A program made the translations under genes and the position numbers. Source: CALFCE01 sp964411665 (GTDB taxonomy: Bacteria > Pseudomonadota > Gammaproteobacteria > Granulosicoccales > Granulosicoccaceae). Taken from it: DNA of 64,000 nt. The notes beneath the pieces are model-generated. The model saw only the letters and a list, made by a program, of their open reading frames with translations, searched no databases and had not been told where the DNA came from. This document shows positions 33,118 to 43,221 of this stretch, in pieces; position 1 is the first letter of the stretch, and each line of letters begins with the position of its first letter. Location of the stretch: NCBI GenBank assembly GCA_964411665.1, contig CAYPMR010000010.1, positions 1 to 64,000 on the forward strand. The letters are read 5' to 3'.

Positions 33118-34899
33118 ATGCCAGCCAGTCGTTTACATCCTCTAAACAAGTCGTTGCGAAACACCATCAAGCTGCAGGCGAGCTGCTCAAATGAGTACCA
33201 GTCTCTGTTTGCTGATGGATTACTGTGGTGTTACGGCTTTCATCACGAGGAAGCACAACGCCAATTCAGACAGTTAATAAAGCGATCACCAGAGTGTCCC
33301 TTAGCCTACTGGGGGCTGGCCTATAGTATGTCGCCCTTCTATAACCGTCCCTGGACCTGGTTCGCCGTCGAGGAACAACAACAAGTCGCCAGTTCAGGGT
33401 ACGAGAACATTCGCCATGCCCAATCGTTGCTGAATAACGATACACAGACAAACCCGTTACAGGCTCGCCTGCTTGACAATCTGGCTCTAGTTTACCGCCA
33501 GCCTGAACCACCTGACAACGACACTTATCAAATCTGGCAATCGGACTATGCGGATGCCATGCTCGCACTGGCGCAAGATTACAGCGAGCACCCGGACATC
33601 ACAAGCCTGGCTGTAGAGGCATTAATGACATGTACACCATGGCAACTCTGGAATACACAAAACGGAACCCCTGCGAACAATTCACGCATTACTGAAGCCT
33701 TGCAACTGCTGGAGCCCGCGCTTGAACAAAACCATCATGCGCAACCACACCTTGGGCTGAGGCACATGCATATCCATGCTATGGAAATGTCACCATGGCC
33801 GGAGCGCGCACAACAATCAGCAGATCAACTACGCGCATTGTTCGTACTTGAAATAAAAGCGCCATCGCACGCACCACCTCATCTGCCACCTCACTTGCCT
33901 CACATGGCAACCCATATTGATGTACTGACCGGCAATTATAAAGACGCCATAGAAACCAATCGCAATGCAGCCCTGCATGATCTTCAGATAGATCAGTACC
34001 CGGATGAGTTCTATCAGATATCGCGATTACACAACTTACACCTAATGTTATCGTCAGCCATGATGGCAGGCCGTGAGAATGACGCTAGTCACGCACAGCA
34101 AAACATAGAAACAATTATTTCGAAGACCGATGATAAACAGTGCGACAACTGGCTGAGCGTTTCGATCGAAGGTTTTTATGCTAATCGATTACATCTTGAT
34201 GTTCGCTTCGGACACTGGAAAAAGCTTGCAGACGTCAACAATGACGCATCATCATCTAGCACTCAAGAGACATCAGATAATACCAATCATTTCGCTGACA
34301 AACCTTTTGCCAGAGCGATGCAGAGTTATGCACGCGCAATAGCATTGGCCAACCTGACAAAGCAAACAGCCGCTGAACAGGAATTTGATCAATTCATTCA
34401 TCACCGCGACCTGGTACCTGACTGGTACATCATCAATAACAATCCGGCAAAAGAGATACTGGCAGTAGCCGAAGCGATGATTGCCGGCGAATCGCTGTAT
34501 CACAAACAGGCTTTTTCGGCGGGGCTGGACAAACTACGCGAAGCAGTTGACCTGCATGACGCGCTGTCTTATTGCGAGCCCTGGCCATGGATGCATCCAC
34601 CACGACATGCGCTCGGCGCCCTGCTTCTTGAGCAAGGGGATATTGCAGAGGCTACGGAAATTTACGAAATTGATTTGGGCATAAACAACACATTACCGCG
34701 GTGCCTGCAACATCCGAATAATGTCTGGTCTCTTGCAGGTCTCGCTGAATGTTACAGCCGTAGCAAACTACGAAGCAAACATGCCCTTACAGTAGAAAGC
34801 ATTAACAACAAACTGGCAGCGGCTTTACGCTATGCGGACATCACGATCAGGTCCTCATGCCTATGCAGGAAAAGCGGCTGTACCCAGAATTTCAGATAA
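33118..34899 (+). CDS. TPR-fold protein with His/Pro motif
   Basis: About 593 residues built of helical repeats. Opening blocks YQSLFADGLLWCYGFHHEEAQRQF and CPLAYWGLAYSMSPFYNRPW are typical of a widespread but uncharacterised bacterial TPR family, as is the central HMHIHAMEMSPWPERA and PPHLPHMATHI His-rich segment, which could bind a metal. No signal peptide is seen. The longest frame opens at 32989 within the divergent RidA gene; ATG at 33118 is preferred, as the segment before it does not look like family sequence. Function unknown. It converges on the gamma-glutamyltransferase gene. Confidence 0.8.
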   Translation: MPASRLHPLNKSLRNTIKLQASCSNEYQSLFADGLLWCYGFHHEEAQRQFRQLIKRSPECPLAYWGLAYSMSPFYNRPWTWFAVEEQQQVASSGYENIRHAQSLLNNDTQTNPLQARLLDNLALVYRQPEPPDNDTYQIWQSDYADAMLALAQDYSEHPDITSLAVEALMTCTPWQLWNTQNGTPANNSRITEALQLLEPALEQNHHAQPHLGLRHMHIHAMEMSPWPERAQQSADQLRALFVLEIKAPSHAPPHLPPHLPHMATHIDVLTGNYKDAIETNRNAALHDLQIDQYPDEFYQISRLHNLHLMLSSAMMAGRENDASHAQQNIETIISKTDDKQCDNWLSVSIEGFYANRLHLDVRFGHWKKLADVNNDASSSSTQETSDNTNHFADKPFARAMQSYARAIALANLTKQTAAEQEFDQFIHHRDLVPDWYIINNNPAKEILAVAEAMIAGESLYHKQAFSAGLDKLREAVDLHDALSYCEPWPWMHPPRHALGALLLEQGDIAEATEIYEIDLGINNTLPRCLQHPNNVWSLAGLAECYSRSKLRSKHALTVESINNKLAAALRYADITIRSSCLCRKSGCTQNFR

Positions 34900-34927
34900 C
34901 CTGTCATCCACTTAGAGTAAATTCTTT

Positions 34928-36553
34928 TCAATAACCGGCAGCATGACCGTCTTTACGCGGGTCTGAACCACCCACCAGCAAACTGCGTCCGGGTTCATCG
35001 CTATCATCCAGATAATTGATATGTATGGCTTGAGAGCCACCAATCGGGCTATCAGCAGCAGCAATACGATGGCCACGTTTTGCAAGGGCCTCGACCTTAT
35101 CGCTCGCTACAGTCGATTCAATCTCAACTTCCTGGGTAAAGGGTGACACCATAAAGCGTGGCATGTCCTGCGCCTGCTGCACATCCTGATCGTAATCAAG
35201 TAGCCTGGTTAAAAATTGCATATGCCCCATCGCCTGATACTCACCCCCCATAACGCCAAACGGCATAACGGTGCGGCCATTATGTTTAAGCATAGCCGGA
35301 ATAATAGTGTGTAAAGGTCGCTTGTTAGGTGCTATGCAGTTGGGTGAAGCTGGATCAAGCACAAAACCTTCACCGCGATTGGTTAACACAACACCGCTTT
35401 TCTCAGCAGTGATACCGCCACCATAAGAAAAGAAAAGTGTATTAATAAAGCTGCAGGCATTGCGCTCTTCATCAACAACAGTGATATACACAGTGTCTTC
35501 GTGAGCAGCGCCTTCATTGCAACTTACATCGAAAACTTCCTGTGCTTTTTGCATATTGATTTGTGCTGCCAGTTTGCGCGCATAGGATTGGGACAGTATC
35601 TCTTCAACCGGCACCTGTGCCTGAGCGGGATCTGCCAGGTATTGCGTACGCGCCTGATAGGCAAGGCGGCAAGCTTCAATCTCCAGATGAATTCTGTCAA
35701 CTGACAAGGGGTCATCTGCAATTGGCATTTCTTTCATGATGTTAAGCAACAACAAAGCAATCATGCCTTGACCGTTGGGCGGGCATTCGTAAACACTATG
35801 GTCGGCATAGTCGGACGATATCGGTGTGACGAACTCGCCTTTGGCATTGGCGAAATCCTCAAGTGTATGTACACCACCGAGCGCACGCAGGGTATCAACC
35901 ATATCGGCGGCGACTTCACCACTATAAAAACCATCGCGCCCATGATCAGCAATCTTTTGCAAGGTTTGCCCAAGTGCCTTTTGCACCAGTAAATCTCCCG
36001 CCTGCATGGGTGCACCAGTGGGCTGGAATATTCGTGTTAGTGCCGGACTAACATCAAACAGTTCCTGCTGCTTTAAGGTATCGAAGATCACACGCGGCGC
36101 AACTGGGAAACCGTTCAGCGCATAACCAATAGCAGGTTGCATCAACTCGGCAAAAGGCAGACGTCCATGCTTCGCATGCAGCTGGCACCAGGCGTCTACA
36201 GCACCCGGAACAATAACCGCATGCGGAGAGGTACGCTCAAGCTGCAAACCTTTCTTTTGCATGTAGTCAAGTGATAAGCCGGCAGGCGTTCTGCCGGAAC
36301 CGTTAAAAGCCACAACATCGCCGGAACTCGCTGGTGAATACAGACAAAAGCAATCGCCGCCTAAACTGGTCGATTGTGGTTCGACAACACACTGGACCGC
36401 GCAGGCTGCAATGGCTGCATCCATGGCATTACCACCACGTTTCAGAATATCGAGGGCCGCCGAAGTCGACAACGGTTGCGATGTACTGGCCATCGCATTC
36501 GGCGTATGTACGGCGGATCGTCCTGGCAATTCTAAATTACGTAAGCTTGGCAT
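34928..36553 (-). CDS. Gamma-glutamyltransferase family protein
   Basis: 541 residues of the Ntn-hydrolase gamma-glutamyltransferase family. The precursor would be cut before Thr in HEDTVYITVVD, which becomes the N-terminal nucleophile. Other family marks: GGNAMDAAIAA, SLGGDCFCL, an ERTSPHAVIVPGAVDAW block, and the GGITAEKSGVVLTNRG and GVMGGEYQAMGH loops. No signal peptide is found, so a cytoplasmic enzyme of the GgtA type is likely rather than periplasmic GGT. Neighbouring genes handle gamma-glutamyl amines, which may be its substrates. It follows the HisD-like gene on the same strand, with 96 bp between. Confidence 0.9.
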   Translation of the reverse strand: MPSLRNLELPGRSAVHTPNAMASTSQPLSTSAALDILKRGGNAMDAAIAACAVQCVVEPQSTSLGGDCFCLYSPASSGDVVAFNGSGRTPAGLSLDYMQKKGLQLERTSPHAVIVPGAVDAWCQLHAKHGRLPFAELMQPAIGYALNGFPVAPRVIFDTLKQQELFDVSPALTRIFQPTGAPMQAGDLLVQKALGQTLQKIADHGRDGFYSGEVAADMVDTLRALGGVHTLEDFANAKGEFVTPISSDYADHSVYECPPNGQGMIALLLLNIMKEMPIADDPLSVDRIHLEIEACRLAYQARTQYLADPAQAQVPVEEILSQSYARKLAAQINMQKAQEVFDVSCNEGAAHEDTVYITVVDEERNACSFINTLFFSYGGGITAEKSGVVLTNRGEGFVLDPASPNCIAPNKRPLHTIIPAMLKHNGRTVMPFGVMGGEYQAMGHMQFLTRLLDYDQDVQQAQDMPRFMVSPFTQEVEIESTVASDKVEALAKRGHRIAAADSPIGGSQAIHINYLDDSDEPGRSLLVGGSDPRKDGHAAGY

Positions 36554-36649
36554 GATTTTCCGTTAATGGTTATGCGCGATTATATTAGTGGTTCTGCAGA
36601 GTGTTTAAACACCGCCTCCGCGCATAGTCTGTGCGCAAGCGGATATAGA

Positions 36650-38005
36650 TCAGTCGTTATTGGTTGATTTTAAGTCAGCCCCTTCATTAAATGCGTCCGT
36701 GCGTAGTGACGAGACAGCATTGGCGTGAGCATCAAAACCCTCATAAGTAGCAAAACGGTGCGTTTTAGGGGCCATCTCATCGAAGCCGGTTTTCGTCATA
36801 TGCGCAATCGAACAACTTTTCATGTAGTCATGCACACCCAAAGGTGAACGCGTATGTGCAGCACCAGATGTCGGTAACACGCAGTTGGGACCCATCATAT
36901 AGTTGGCAATCGAACCTGCGGCATGCTCACCGAGCAAAATCTCGGATGCATTACGAATATGCGCCAGATGTTCATAAGGGTGTTGCGAGAGTATTTGTAA
37001 ATGTTCGGGCGCGTAATCGTTTATGAAGTCATAGGCACTGGCAGCATCTTGCGCTATGACAATACCGCCGCGAGGCCCACCAAGAACAGCACTCGAATGT
37101 GCAACCTGTCCTTCGCTCATATGTTCCCAGTACTGCGGAATACGTTGACGGGCCTGTTCAGCAACATCTTCCGACCAGGTGACCAAAAACGCAGAGCTGT
37201 CTGGCCCATGTTCTGATTCAATGATGACGTCGAGCGCAGCTATCGCCGCATTGGCAGATTCGTCTGCCAGCACAATAACTTCACTGGGACCGGCGGGCAA
37301 TCCGGTATCGAGTACGTGCTGTAAACGTTGTCGTCCGGCTACAAACCAGGGACTACCCGGTCCTACAATCTTCTTGCAGGCCGGTATGGTATCCGTACCA
37401 AAGGCAACCGCTGCTACAGCCTGAGCACCACCGGCTTTGTAAACCTGATCCACGCCGGCTATACGCGCAGCCACCAGTGTGGCTGCATCAACATGCCCAT
37501 CAGGACCAGCGGGTGTCACTATAATCGTTTGCTTTACACCAGCGACAATCGCCGGCAGAGAGGTCATTAGTGTTACTGACGGGAACGATCCCTTACCACG
37601 AGGTGAATAACAGGCAACAGAATCAATTGGTGTAAAACGTTCACCGACCAACACACCGGGACGGATTTCTTTCATCCAGATGTCACCCGGCTTTTGTTCT
37701 TCGTGATAGCGTCGGATATTGTCTGCTGCGTACTCCAGGACCTCGATCATTTCGTTATCAAGTTGATCAAAGGCACGCGAAAAATCACTGGATGTGGCAG
37801 CAATCTGATCGTGCTGCAGTGGGACATCTTCGAACTCACGCGCAAACCGGGCAAGTGCATGATCGCCCTCAGTTCTTACCGCCTCGATAATCGGATCAAC
37901 CTTCTCAAGAAAATCGGACAAGTCATCCTCGGCACGTACCAGTAAATCCGAGCGTTGTTCGTTTGATAGTTCTGCTAATCGGTAGCAGGCTACAGCATCA
38001 TTCAT
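36650..38005 (-). CDS. HisD-fold dehydrogenase (sulfopropanediol dehydrogenase HpsN-like)
   Basis: 451 residues homologous to histidinol dehydrogenase. Family blocks: YSPRGKGSFPSVTLM, AGGAQAVAAVAFGTDTI, GPGSPWFVAGRQ, DTGLPAGPSEVIVLAD, and DYAPEHLQIL with the catalytic Glu-His pair. Zn ligands are expected in the SEHGPDSSA and C-terminal HDYMKS regions. It differs from true HisD in the GPGN and QAEHD motifs (GPGS and ESEHG here) and is not in a his operon. HpsN, which oxidises 2,3-dihydroxypropanesulfonate to sulfolactate, belongs to this branch, so a sulfonate or other diol is a reasonable guess. It is followed by gamma-glutamyltransferase. Confidence 0.83.
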   Translation of the reverse strand: MNDAVACYRLAELSNEQRSDLLVRAEDDLSDFLEKVDPIIEAVRTEGDHALARFAREFEDVPLQHDQIAATSSDFSRAFDQLDNEMIEVLEYAADNIRRYHEEQKPGDIWMKEIRPGVLVGERFTPIDSVACYSPRGKGSFPSVTLMTSLPAIVAGVKQTIIVTPAGPDGHVDAATLVAARIAGVDQVYKAGGAQAVAAVAFGTDTIPACKKIVGPGSPWFVAGRQRLQHVLDTGLPAGPSEVIVLADESANAAIAALDVIIESEHGPDSSAFLVTWSEDVAEQARQRIPQYWEHMSEGQVAHSSAVLGGPRGGIVIAQDAASAYDFINDYAPEHLQILSQHPYEHLAHIRNASEILLGEHAAGSIANYMMGPNCVLPTSGAAHTRSPLGVHDYMKSCSIAHMTKTGFDEMAPKTHRFATYEGFDAHANAVSSLRTDAFNEGADLKSTNND

Positions 38006-38415
38006 CAGTATTTCATTTGCCTCGATGGCAGAGCATTAATCAGGGCATTAAAACATCAAGACTGTGGCTGGTCAAAATGCGGTCAGATTCGACTCTTTGA
38101 AAATAAAGTTCTAGCTGACGACTGATCGATTCAATGGCAACCCAAAGCGTCCTCACCTTGTCCCAAAACGGAAAAGATGCAGTAGGAATCACATAATTTC
38201 ATTGGAAATCGCACTCACACGGGCCTGTGTGTCAAAAAAGCCATGTTCTATCAGTACCACGGCTATAGTGCGGCACGGATGTCGCTACCTGCTACCTACT
38301 TGTCCTGCTTTGAGAGAGCAGCCAACTCTGATGACGGGTTCAGGTGGTTTGAAAGTGCCATCAGCCATACAATAGCCTCAAAGGCAATAAGCCAGTTACC
38401 CATGATAAGAATCAG
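38006..38415. other. Intergenic, divergent promoter region
   Basis: About 410 bases between the HisD-like gene (minus) and the puu-like operon (plus). A short inverted repeat CACAC-N6-GTGTG is present near 38208-38230 but with weak arms. No gene is seen. Confidence 0.45.
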
Positions 38416-39105
38416 ATGACAACTATAGGCATACTTAAATGTGGCAGTGTTCCCGACGACCTTAAGGATCGCTACAAAGATTATGATCAAATGTTTATGG
38501 ATCTGCTCGGGCGTGAATTGACCTACCGAGTCTACGATATACAAAATAACGAGCTGCCCGATAGTGCCACAGAGACCGATGCCTGGTTGATTACGGGATC
38601 AAAGCACGGTGTCTACGATGATCTGCCGTGGATAGCACCTATGGAACAACTGCTGCGCGACGCCTACAAGGCTTCAGTGCCGATTGTAGGCATATGTTTT
38701 GGTCATCAATTACTCGCGCAGGCACTCGGAGGTCATGTTGAAAAGTTCTCGCAAGGCTGGTCAGTCGGTCAGGTGCAATATCAACTTGACGGCGAAACCG
38801 AACCAACCTGCGTCAATGCCATTCACCAGGATCAAGTTATCAAGCCACCGGCTGAAGCCGAGAATTTTGGATCAACAGATTTTTGTAAACATGCATTTTT
38901 ACGATACGGCGACAAAGCATTAACATTGCAACCCCATCCGGAATTCAACGACGACTTTACTTACGATCTACTACAAACACGCCTGGACATTATTACGCCC
39001 CCAGGTACTGCAGAAAAAGCGCTGCAGAACTTCAATACACCTTTGTCGCAACAACGCTGGGCAGATCAAATCAGAAATTTCCTGGTTCGCCCTGAGAAGT
39101 CATAA
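38416..39105 (+). CDS. Class I glutamine amidotransferase-like protein
   Basis: 229 residues with a class I GATase fold. The nucleophile elbow is GICFGHQLLAQALGG and the His-Glu pair is in QPHPEF, so the triad is complete. It resembles GMP-synthase-type GATase subunits that stand alone in polyamine operons; a hydrolase for gamma-glutamyl amides is a likely role. It precedes the glutamine-synthetase-like gene by 6 bp and the PuuB-like gene follows, so it is the first gene of a three-gene operon. Confidence 0.88.
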   Translation: MTTIGILKCGSVPDDLKDRYKDYDQMFMDLLGRELTYRVYDIQNNELPDSATETDAWLITGSKHGVYDDLPWIAPMEQLLRDAYKASVPIVGICFGHQLLAQALGGHVEKFSQGWSVGQVQYQLDGETEPTCVNAIHQDQVIKPPAEAENFGSTDFCKHAFLRYGDKALTLQPHPEFNDDFTYDLLQTRLDIITPPGTAEKALQNFNTPLSQQRWADQIRNFLVRPEKS

Positions 39106-39111
39106 CAGAAT

Positions 39112-40473
39112 ATGAACGACTGGACCAAACAACTGCCCAAATCAGTACACGAGTGGCTCGATGGCAAGCGCGTGGACGACGTCGATTGCATCGTACCGGA
39201 TCTCGCTGGCATCTCACGCGGTAAGACAATGCCATCACGTAAATTCGCACGTAGCGAACGCACGTTTCTGCCAGTGTCTATTTTCTTTCAGACTATAACT
39301 GGCGACTATGCCGAACCCGGCGAATTCGAAGATCCGTGGACCGAGAAAGACTTGGTACTTAAACCGGATTTCAGTTCAGCTACAGCTGTGCCCTGGTCAT
39401 CGGACGTTACACTGCAAGTGATCCATGATGTTGAAAATCAGGATGGTACGCCTCTGTCTTTCGCGCCACGTAATGTACTGCGCCATATCGTCGAGCTCTA
39501 CGAAAAAGAAGGATGGAAACCTGTAGTTGCGCCCGAACTGGAATTCTTTCTGACCAAGCCCAATGTTAATCCGGATGAGCCCATCGAACCGCCCATAGGC
39601 AGAACGGGAAGGCAGGGTGTCGGAAGGCAAGCCTATTCCATGAGTGCTGTCGAGGAATACGGTACTGTCATCGACGATATCTATGATTTTGGAGAAGCTC
39701 AGGGTTTCGAAATCGACACGATTATTCAGGAAGGTGGCGCTGGTCAGATAGAAATCAATCTGCAACACGGAGATCCGATAAAGCTAGCTGATCAAGTCTT
39801 TTTGTACAAACGCACAATCAGGGAAGCAGCACTGCGTAACAACTGCTTTGCCACATTCATGGCGAAACCTATGCAGAACCAACCAGGCAGTGCGATGCAT
39901 ATTCATCAAAGTGTCGTCGACAAGCAAACCGGTAAAAATATTTTCAATTCCGATGATGACGAGCCAACAGAATTGTTTTACGGATTTCTGGCTGGCATGC
40001 AACAACACATTCCTGCGGTGATTTGCATACTCGCACCCTACGTTAATTCCTATAGACGCTTTGTCAGGGATGAATCAGCCCCGATCAATCTGGAATGGGG
40101 CGCAGACAACCGCACAGCTGGTTTGCGCATACCGGTTGCAGATCCTGGTAGTCGCCGTATTGAAAATCGGGTAGCAGGTATGGATTGCAACCCTTACCTG
40201 GCAATTGCTGCTAGCCTGGCCAGCGGATATCTGGGCATGAAAAACACGGCGCAGCCCAGAGACGCTGTAACAGGTGAGGCTTATACCCTGCCGCACTCTC
40301 TGCCCTGGGGGCTACATGAGGCACTGGAACTGTTCGATGAAAACAAAACAGTGCGAGCACTGTTCGGCGAAACATTTTGCGATATTTACTCAGCCATCAA
40401 AAAACACGAGCTGCATGAATTTCAGCGCGTCATCAGCCCATGGGAAAGAGAGCATCTGTTGTTAAATGTTTGA
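39112..40473 (+). CDS. Glutamine-synthetase-like gamma-glutamylamine synthetase (PuuA-like)
   Basis: 453 residues of the GS type I-like family. Opening EWLDGKRVDDVDCIVPDLAGISRGK is typical of PuuA-like proteins; the metal and ATP sites are visible in APELEFFL, GGAGQIEINL, FMAKPMQNQPGSAMHIHQS and NRTAGLRIP. It would ligate glutamate to an amine such as putrescine using ATP. The downstream PuuB-like oxidase supports gamma-glutamylputrescine as product; ethanolamine or another amine is possible. Second gene of the operon. Confidence 0.9.
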   Translation: MNDWTKQLPKSVHEWLDGKRVDDVDCIVPDLAGISRGKTMPSRKFARSERTFLPVSIFFQTITGDYAEPGEFEDPWTEKDLVLKPDFSSATAVPWSSDVTLQVIHDVENQDGTPLSFAPRNVLRHIVELYEKEGWKPVVAPELEFFLTKPNVNPDEPIEPPIGRTGRQGVGRQAYSMSAVEEYGTVIDDIYDFGEAQGFEIDTIIQEGGAGQIEINLQHGDPIKLADQVFLYKRTIREAALRNNCFATFMAKPMQNQPGSAMHIHQSVVDKQTGKNIFNSDDDEPTELFYGFLAGMQQHIPAVICILAPYVNSYRRFVRDESAPINLEWGADNRTAGLRIPVADPGSRRIENRVAGMDCNPYLAIAASLASGYLGMKNTAQPRDAVTGEAYTLPHSLPWGLHEALELFDENKTVRALFGETFCDIYSAIKKHELHEFQRVISPWEREHLLLNV

Positions 40474-40494
40474 CAGACTACCGCATTCATAATC

Positions 40495-41826
40495 GTGGAC
40501 CTGCTAACCATCAATGATAAGCCGGGTGTCTACCCTGACAGTTGGTACCACCATAGTGCCAACCATCACGAAAGCTACCCACAATTGCACGATGATATCA
40601 ATGCTGATGTCTGCATTATCGGTGGCGGCTACACCGGTTTAAGCACTGCACTTCATTTAGCAGAATCCGGTATCAGCTGTGTATTGTTGGAAGCAAACCG
40701 TGTTGGCTGGGGAGCCTCAGGCCGAAATGGTGGACAGGTGGGCAGTGGCTTCAACAAGTCACAGCAATGGCTGGAAAAACAGCTTGGCAAAACACCCGCT
40801 AGCGCTCTTTGGGAACTAGGCCTCGAATCTATCCGGCTGGTCGAGCAACTTGTCGTCGATCACAAAATCGATTGCGATTTGAGTCCAGACATTCTCTACC
40901 CTACCCATTCGTCTCGAGAATTCAAGGACATCATCAGCGACACTGAACATATGCGATCGCATTACGGTGCTGATCAACTGGATATAGTTGGCCCGGATGA
41001 AATAACTAACTGGGTCGCTAGCGATTTATATCAGGGCGGTGTTCTAAACCACTATGCACGGCATTTACACCCATTGAATTATGCATTGGGTTTGGCCGAA
41101 GCAGCAAGCAATGCTGGTGTGAATATTTACGAAAACAGTCGCGTCGAAAAATTGCGGACACCCTGGTTACGATCCCATGTATCCATGAGTGGGCACAGGG
41201 TCGAAACAGCTACTGGCGCCGTCGTCGCTCAACACATTGTCCTTGCCTGTAACGGCTACCTGAACAATCTGCATCCGGAAGTTGCAAAACATGTCATGCC
41301 AATTAACAACTACATTGTTGCAACTGACCCTTTACCGGACAGTTTTCCGGAGAAAGTGCTGGCCAACAATATAGCTGTGGCTGATTCTCGCTTTGTCGTG
41401 AACTATTTTCGATTAAGTCATGACAATCGATTACTTTTCGGCGGTGGCGAAACCTGGAGTTACCGTTTTCCGAATGATATGCGTGCGCTGGTTAAGAAGA
41501 ATTTGTTACAGGTGTTCCCGCAACTGGAAGACTGCGCATTGGACTTTGCCTGGGGTGGCACGCTTGCTATCACACGCGAGCGACTACCGTTTGCAAAACA
41601 GCTGGGTAAAGGTGTTTGGACCGCAGGCGGTTATTCCGGTCACGGCGTAGCCTTGGCAACTTTATCTGGCAAGCTGATAAGTCAGGCTATTAACGATGAT
41701 CCTTCTGCATTTGAACTGTTGTCTGCACTACCCTGCCCAAGTTTTCCGGGCGGCGAACAATCTCGCCCATTTCTGTTGAAACTGGGCATGGCCTGGTATG
41801 CGCTTCGGGACAAACTGGATCTATAA
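40495..41826 (+). CDS. puuB: FAD-dependent gamma-glutamylputrescine oxidase-like protein
   Basis: 443 residues matching PuuB of E. coli throughout: the N-terminal VCIIGGGYTGLSTALHLAE FAD motif, GWGASGRNGGQVGSGF, the YARHLHPLNYALGLAEAA block, RLSHDNRLLFGGGE and the C-terminal GGYSGHGVALATLSGKL. It oxidises gamma-glutamyl amines to the aldehyde with release of ammonia and peroxide. Start is GTG; no in-frame ATG precedes the FAD motif. It ends the GATase-PuuA-PuuB operon, with 21 bp before it. The aldehyde dehydrogenase PuuC is not in the window. Confidence 0.88.
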   Translation: MDLLTINDKPGVYPDSWYHHSANHHESYPQLHDDINADVCIIGGGYTGLSTALHLAESGISCVLLEANRVGWGASGRNGGQVGSGFNKSQQWLEKQLGKTPASALWELGLESIRLVEQLVVDHKIDCDLSPDILYPTHSSREFKDIISDTEHMRSHYGADQLDIVGPDEITNWVASDLYQGGVLNHYARHLHPLNYALGLAEAASNAGVNIYENSRVEKLRTPWLRSHVSMSGHRVETATGAVVAQHIVLACNGYLNNLHPEVAKHVMPINNYIVATDPLPDSFPEKVLANNIAVADSRFVVNYFRLSHDNRLLFGGGETWSYRFPNDMRALVKKNLLQVFPQLEDCALDFAWGGTLAITRERLPFAKQLGKGVWTAGGYSGHGVALATLSGKLISQAINDDPSAFELLSALPCPSFPGGEQSRPFLLKLGMAWYALRDKLDL

Positions 41827-42232
41827 CAATATCGCTATCACTCCAGTAGAACAGCTCAGCCTTGTATTCCCTCTTCATTGTCATATGCGTAAAATTTTCG
41901 CATATCAGTTACAAAACCAGTTACAAACATAGTCACTGAAATAACTACAAAGAAACTACCAAAGCTATATTTTAAACGTCAATTTTCCGACACCAAGTGT
42001 TGTTATTTGCGAAAGGCCTGCAGTTAAAAACTGTACAACAACTATATGTCGAATTATTGTCGTTACTTAAAACGAAATATATAAAATTCAGCTTAAGTTA
42101 AGATACGCAAAACCACTTCCGTTTACGTTATCATCACTGCATATTTTCTGCTTCGCAGACTGCTTTGGAAAAAGAACATCACCAAGTTAGTTGCATCATC
42201 TAGTTATATCTATTAAATCGTTGTTCAAACCG
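41827..42232. other. Intergenic, no gene recognised
   Basis: About 400 AT-rich bases between the PuuB-like and LysM genes. It should hold the LysM promoter. A small TCTGC-TTC-GCAGA hairpin is at 42147-42159. No protein-like frame. Confidence 0.45.
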
Positions 42233-43174
42233 ATGATCATTCGATCAAACATTGTGCTTATTGTTGTGTCCAGCTTGCTGGGCATTTATTGGCTAGCACG
42301 CTGGTACGAAAATACCAACTTGGAAGAACACACCCTGGTTCAAAACATCTCTGCAGACACAGTGATTAAAGAGAGCGGGATCATTGAAACTGAAAAAAGC
42401 ATTGCGCCAACTGTCAAAATAAGCTCTGCACCATCCAGGGAAATAGTTAAGCGAGTCAGTGCAAAGCTAGCCAAAGCAATTCCGGAACAGGAATCAACAA
42501 CGTCACCCGCAAGTATTCCACATGCCACTACGATCAGAAAATCCAGGACAGTTGTGGTGACGCTCAGTAGCGACCCGGGTATTGAAAAGGGAAATACTGA
42601 AAAAAAGAATTACGAAGAAGAAGTAGTGATAGACAATATAGATAAAACACAAATAAAAACGGAAACAAACACCGATAAAACTGTTGCAACAAACAATGTC
42701 GGTTCAAAAACCACTGAAAATACACCGACAATTGCGCAAAAGATAAAACCACAAGACAAAAATACTGAAAATCTTGTAAAAAAAAGTTCTGTCGGTTTTG
42801 TAGCACCTACTCTGCAATCACCTGATCCAGCAGTGACTTTATCTTCATTAGAGACAGATACTGCTCAATCGCAACTAGCAACCGCAGCGAATAGCAATAG
42901 ATCAGGCAAACCAGTCGTAGCGGCAAGTCAAAAGCCTTTTACAGCGCAACAGTTACTGCAAAAAACGGCACAATCGGAACCTGCGAATCCTATTGAGAAT
43001 TCAGAAATAGAACTTTCCAGACAGACTGCCAGCTACCGAATAAACAAAGGGGACACGCTTTACGCCCTGGCTCGTCGTTTCAATACTACCATCGACACGC
43101 TGAAGAAAATTAACGGGTTACGCGATGACACGATCCATGTTGGTGAGCGTATTTGGTATCCAAACTCAAACTAA
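42233..43174 (+). CDS. Single-pass membrane protein with C-terminal LysM domain
   Basis: About 314 residues: an N-terminal transmembrane anchor (IVLIVVSSLLGIYWLA), a long low-complexity Lys/Thr/Glu/Ser-rich spacer of about 230 residues, and one LysM domain at the end (YRINKGDTLYALARRFNTT through the GERIWYP segment). The LysM binds peptidoglycan, so the protein should span the periplasm from inner membrane to cell wall. No catalytic domain is present. The start ATG at 42233 places the anchor at the N-terminus; a TTG 14 codons upstream is possible. Lysine- and asparagine-rich codons make the spacer AT-rich relative to neighbours. Confidence 0.82.
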   Translation: MIIRSNIVLIVVSSLLGIYWLARWYENTNLEEHTLVQNISADTVIKESGIIETEKSIAPTVKISSAPSREIVKRVSAKLAKAIPEQESTTSPASIPHATTIRKSRTVVVTLSSDPGIEKGNTEKKNYEEEVVIDNIDKTQIKTETNTDKTVATNNVGSKTTENTPTIAQKIKPQDKNTENLVKKSSVGFVAPTLQSPDPAVTLSSLETDTAQSQLATAANSNRSGKPVVAASQKPFTAQQLLQKTAQSEPANPIENSEIELSRQTASYRINKGDTLYALARRFNTTIDTLKKINGLRDDTIHVGERIWYPNSN

Positions 43175-43221
43175 TCTCGCCTAAAAATTCTGAATCAAGT
43201 AACCAGGCTGTGATTCTTTAG

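Noticed and set aside
36650..38005. True histidinol dehydrogenase (hisD)
   Set aside because: Motif changes and lack of any other his gene; HisD-fold paralogue is the safer name.
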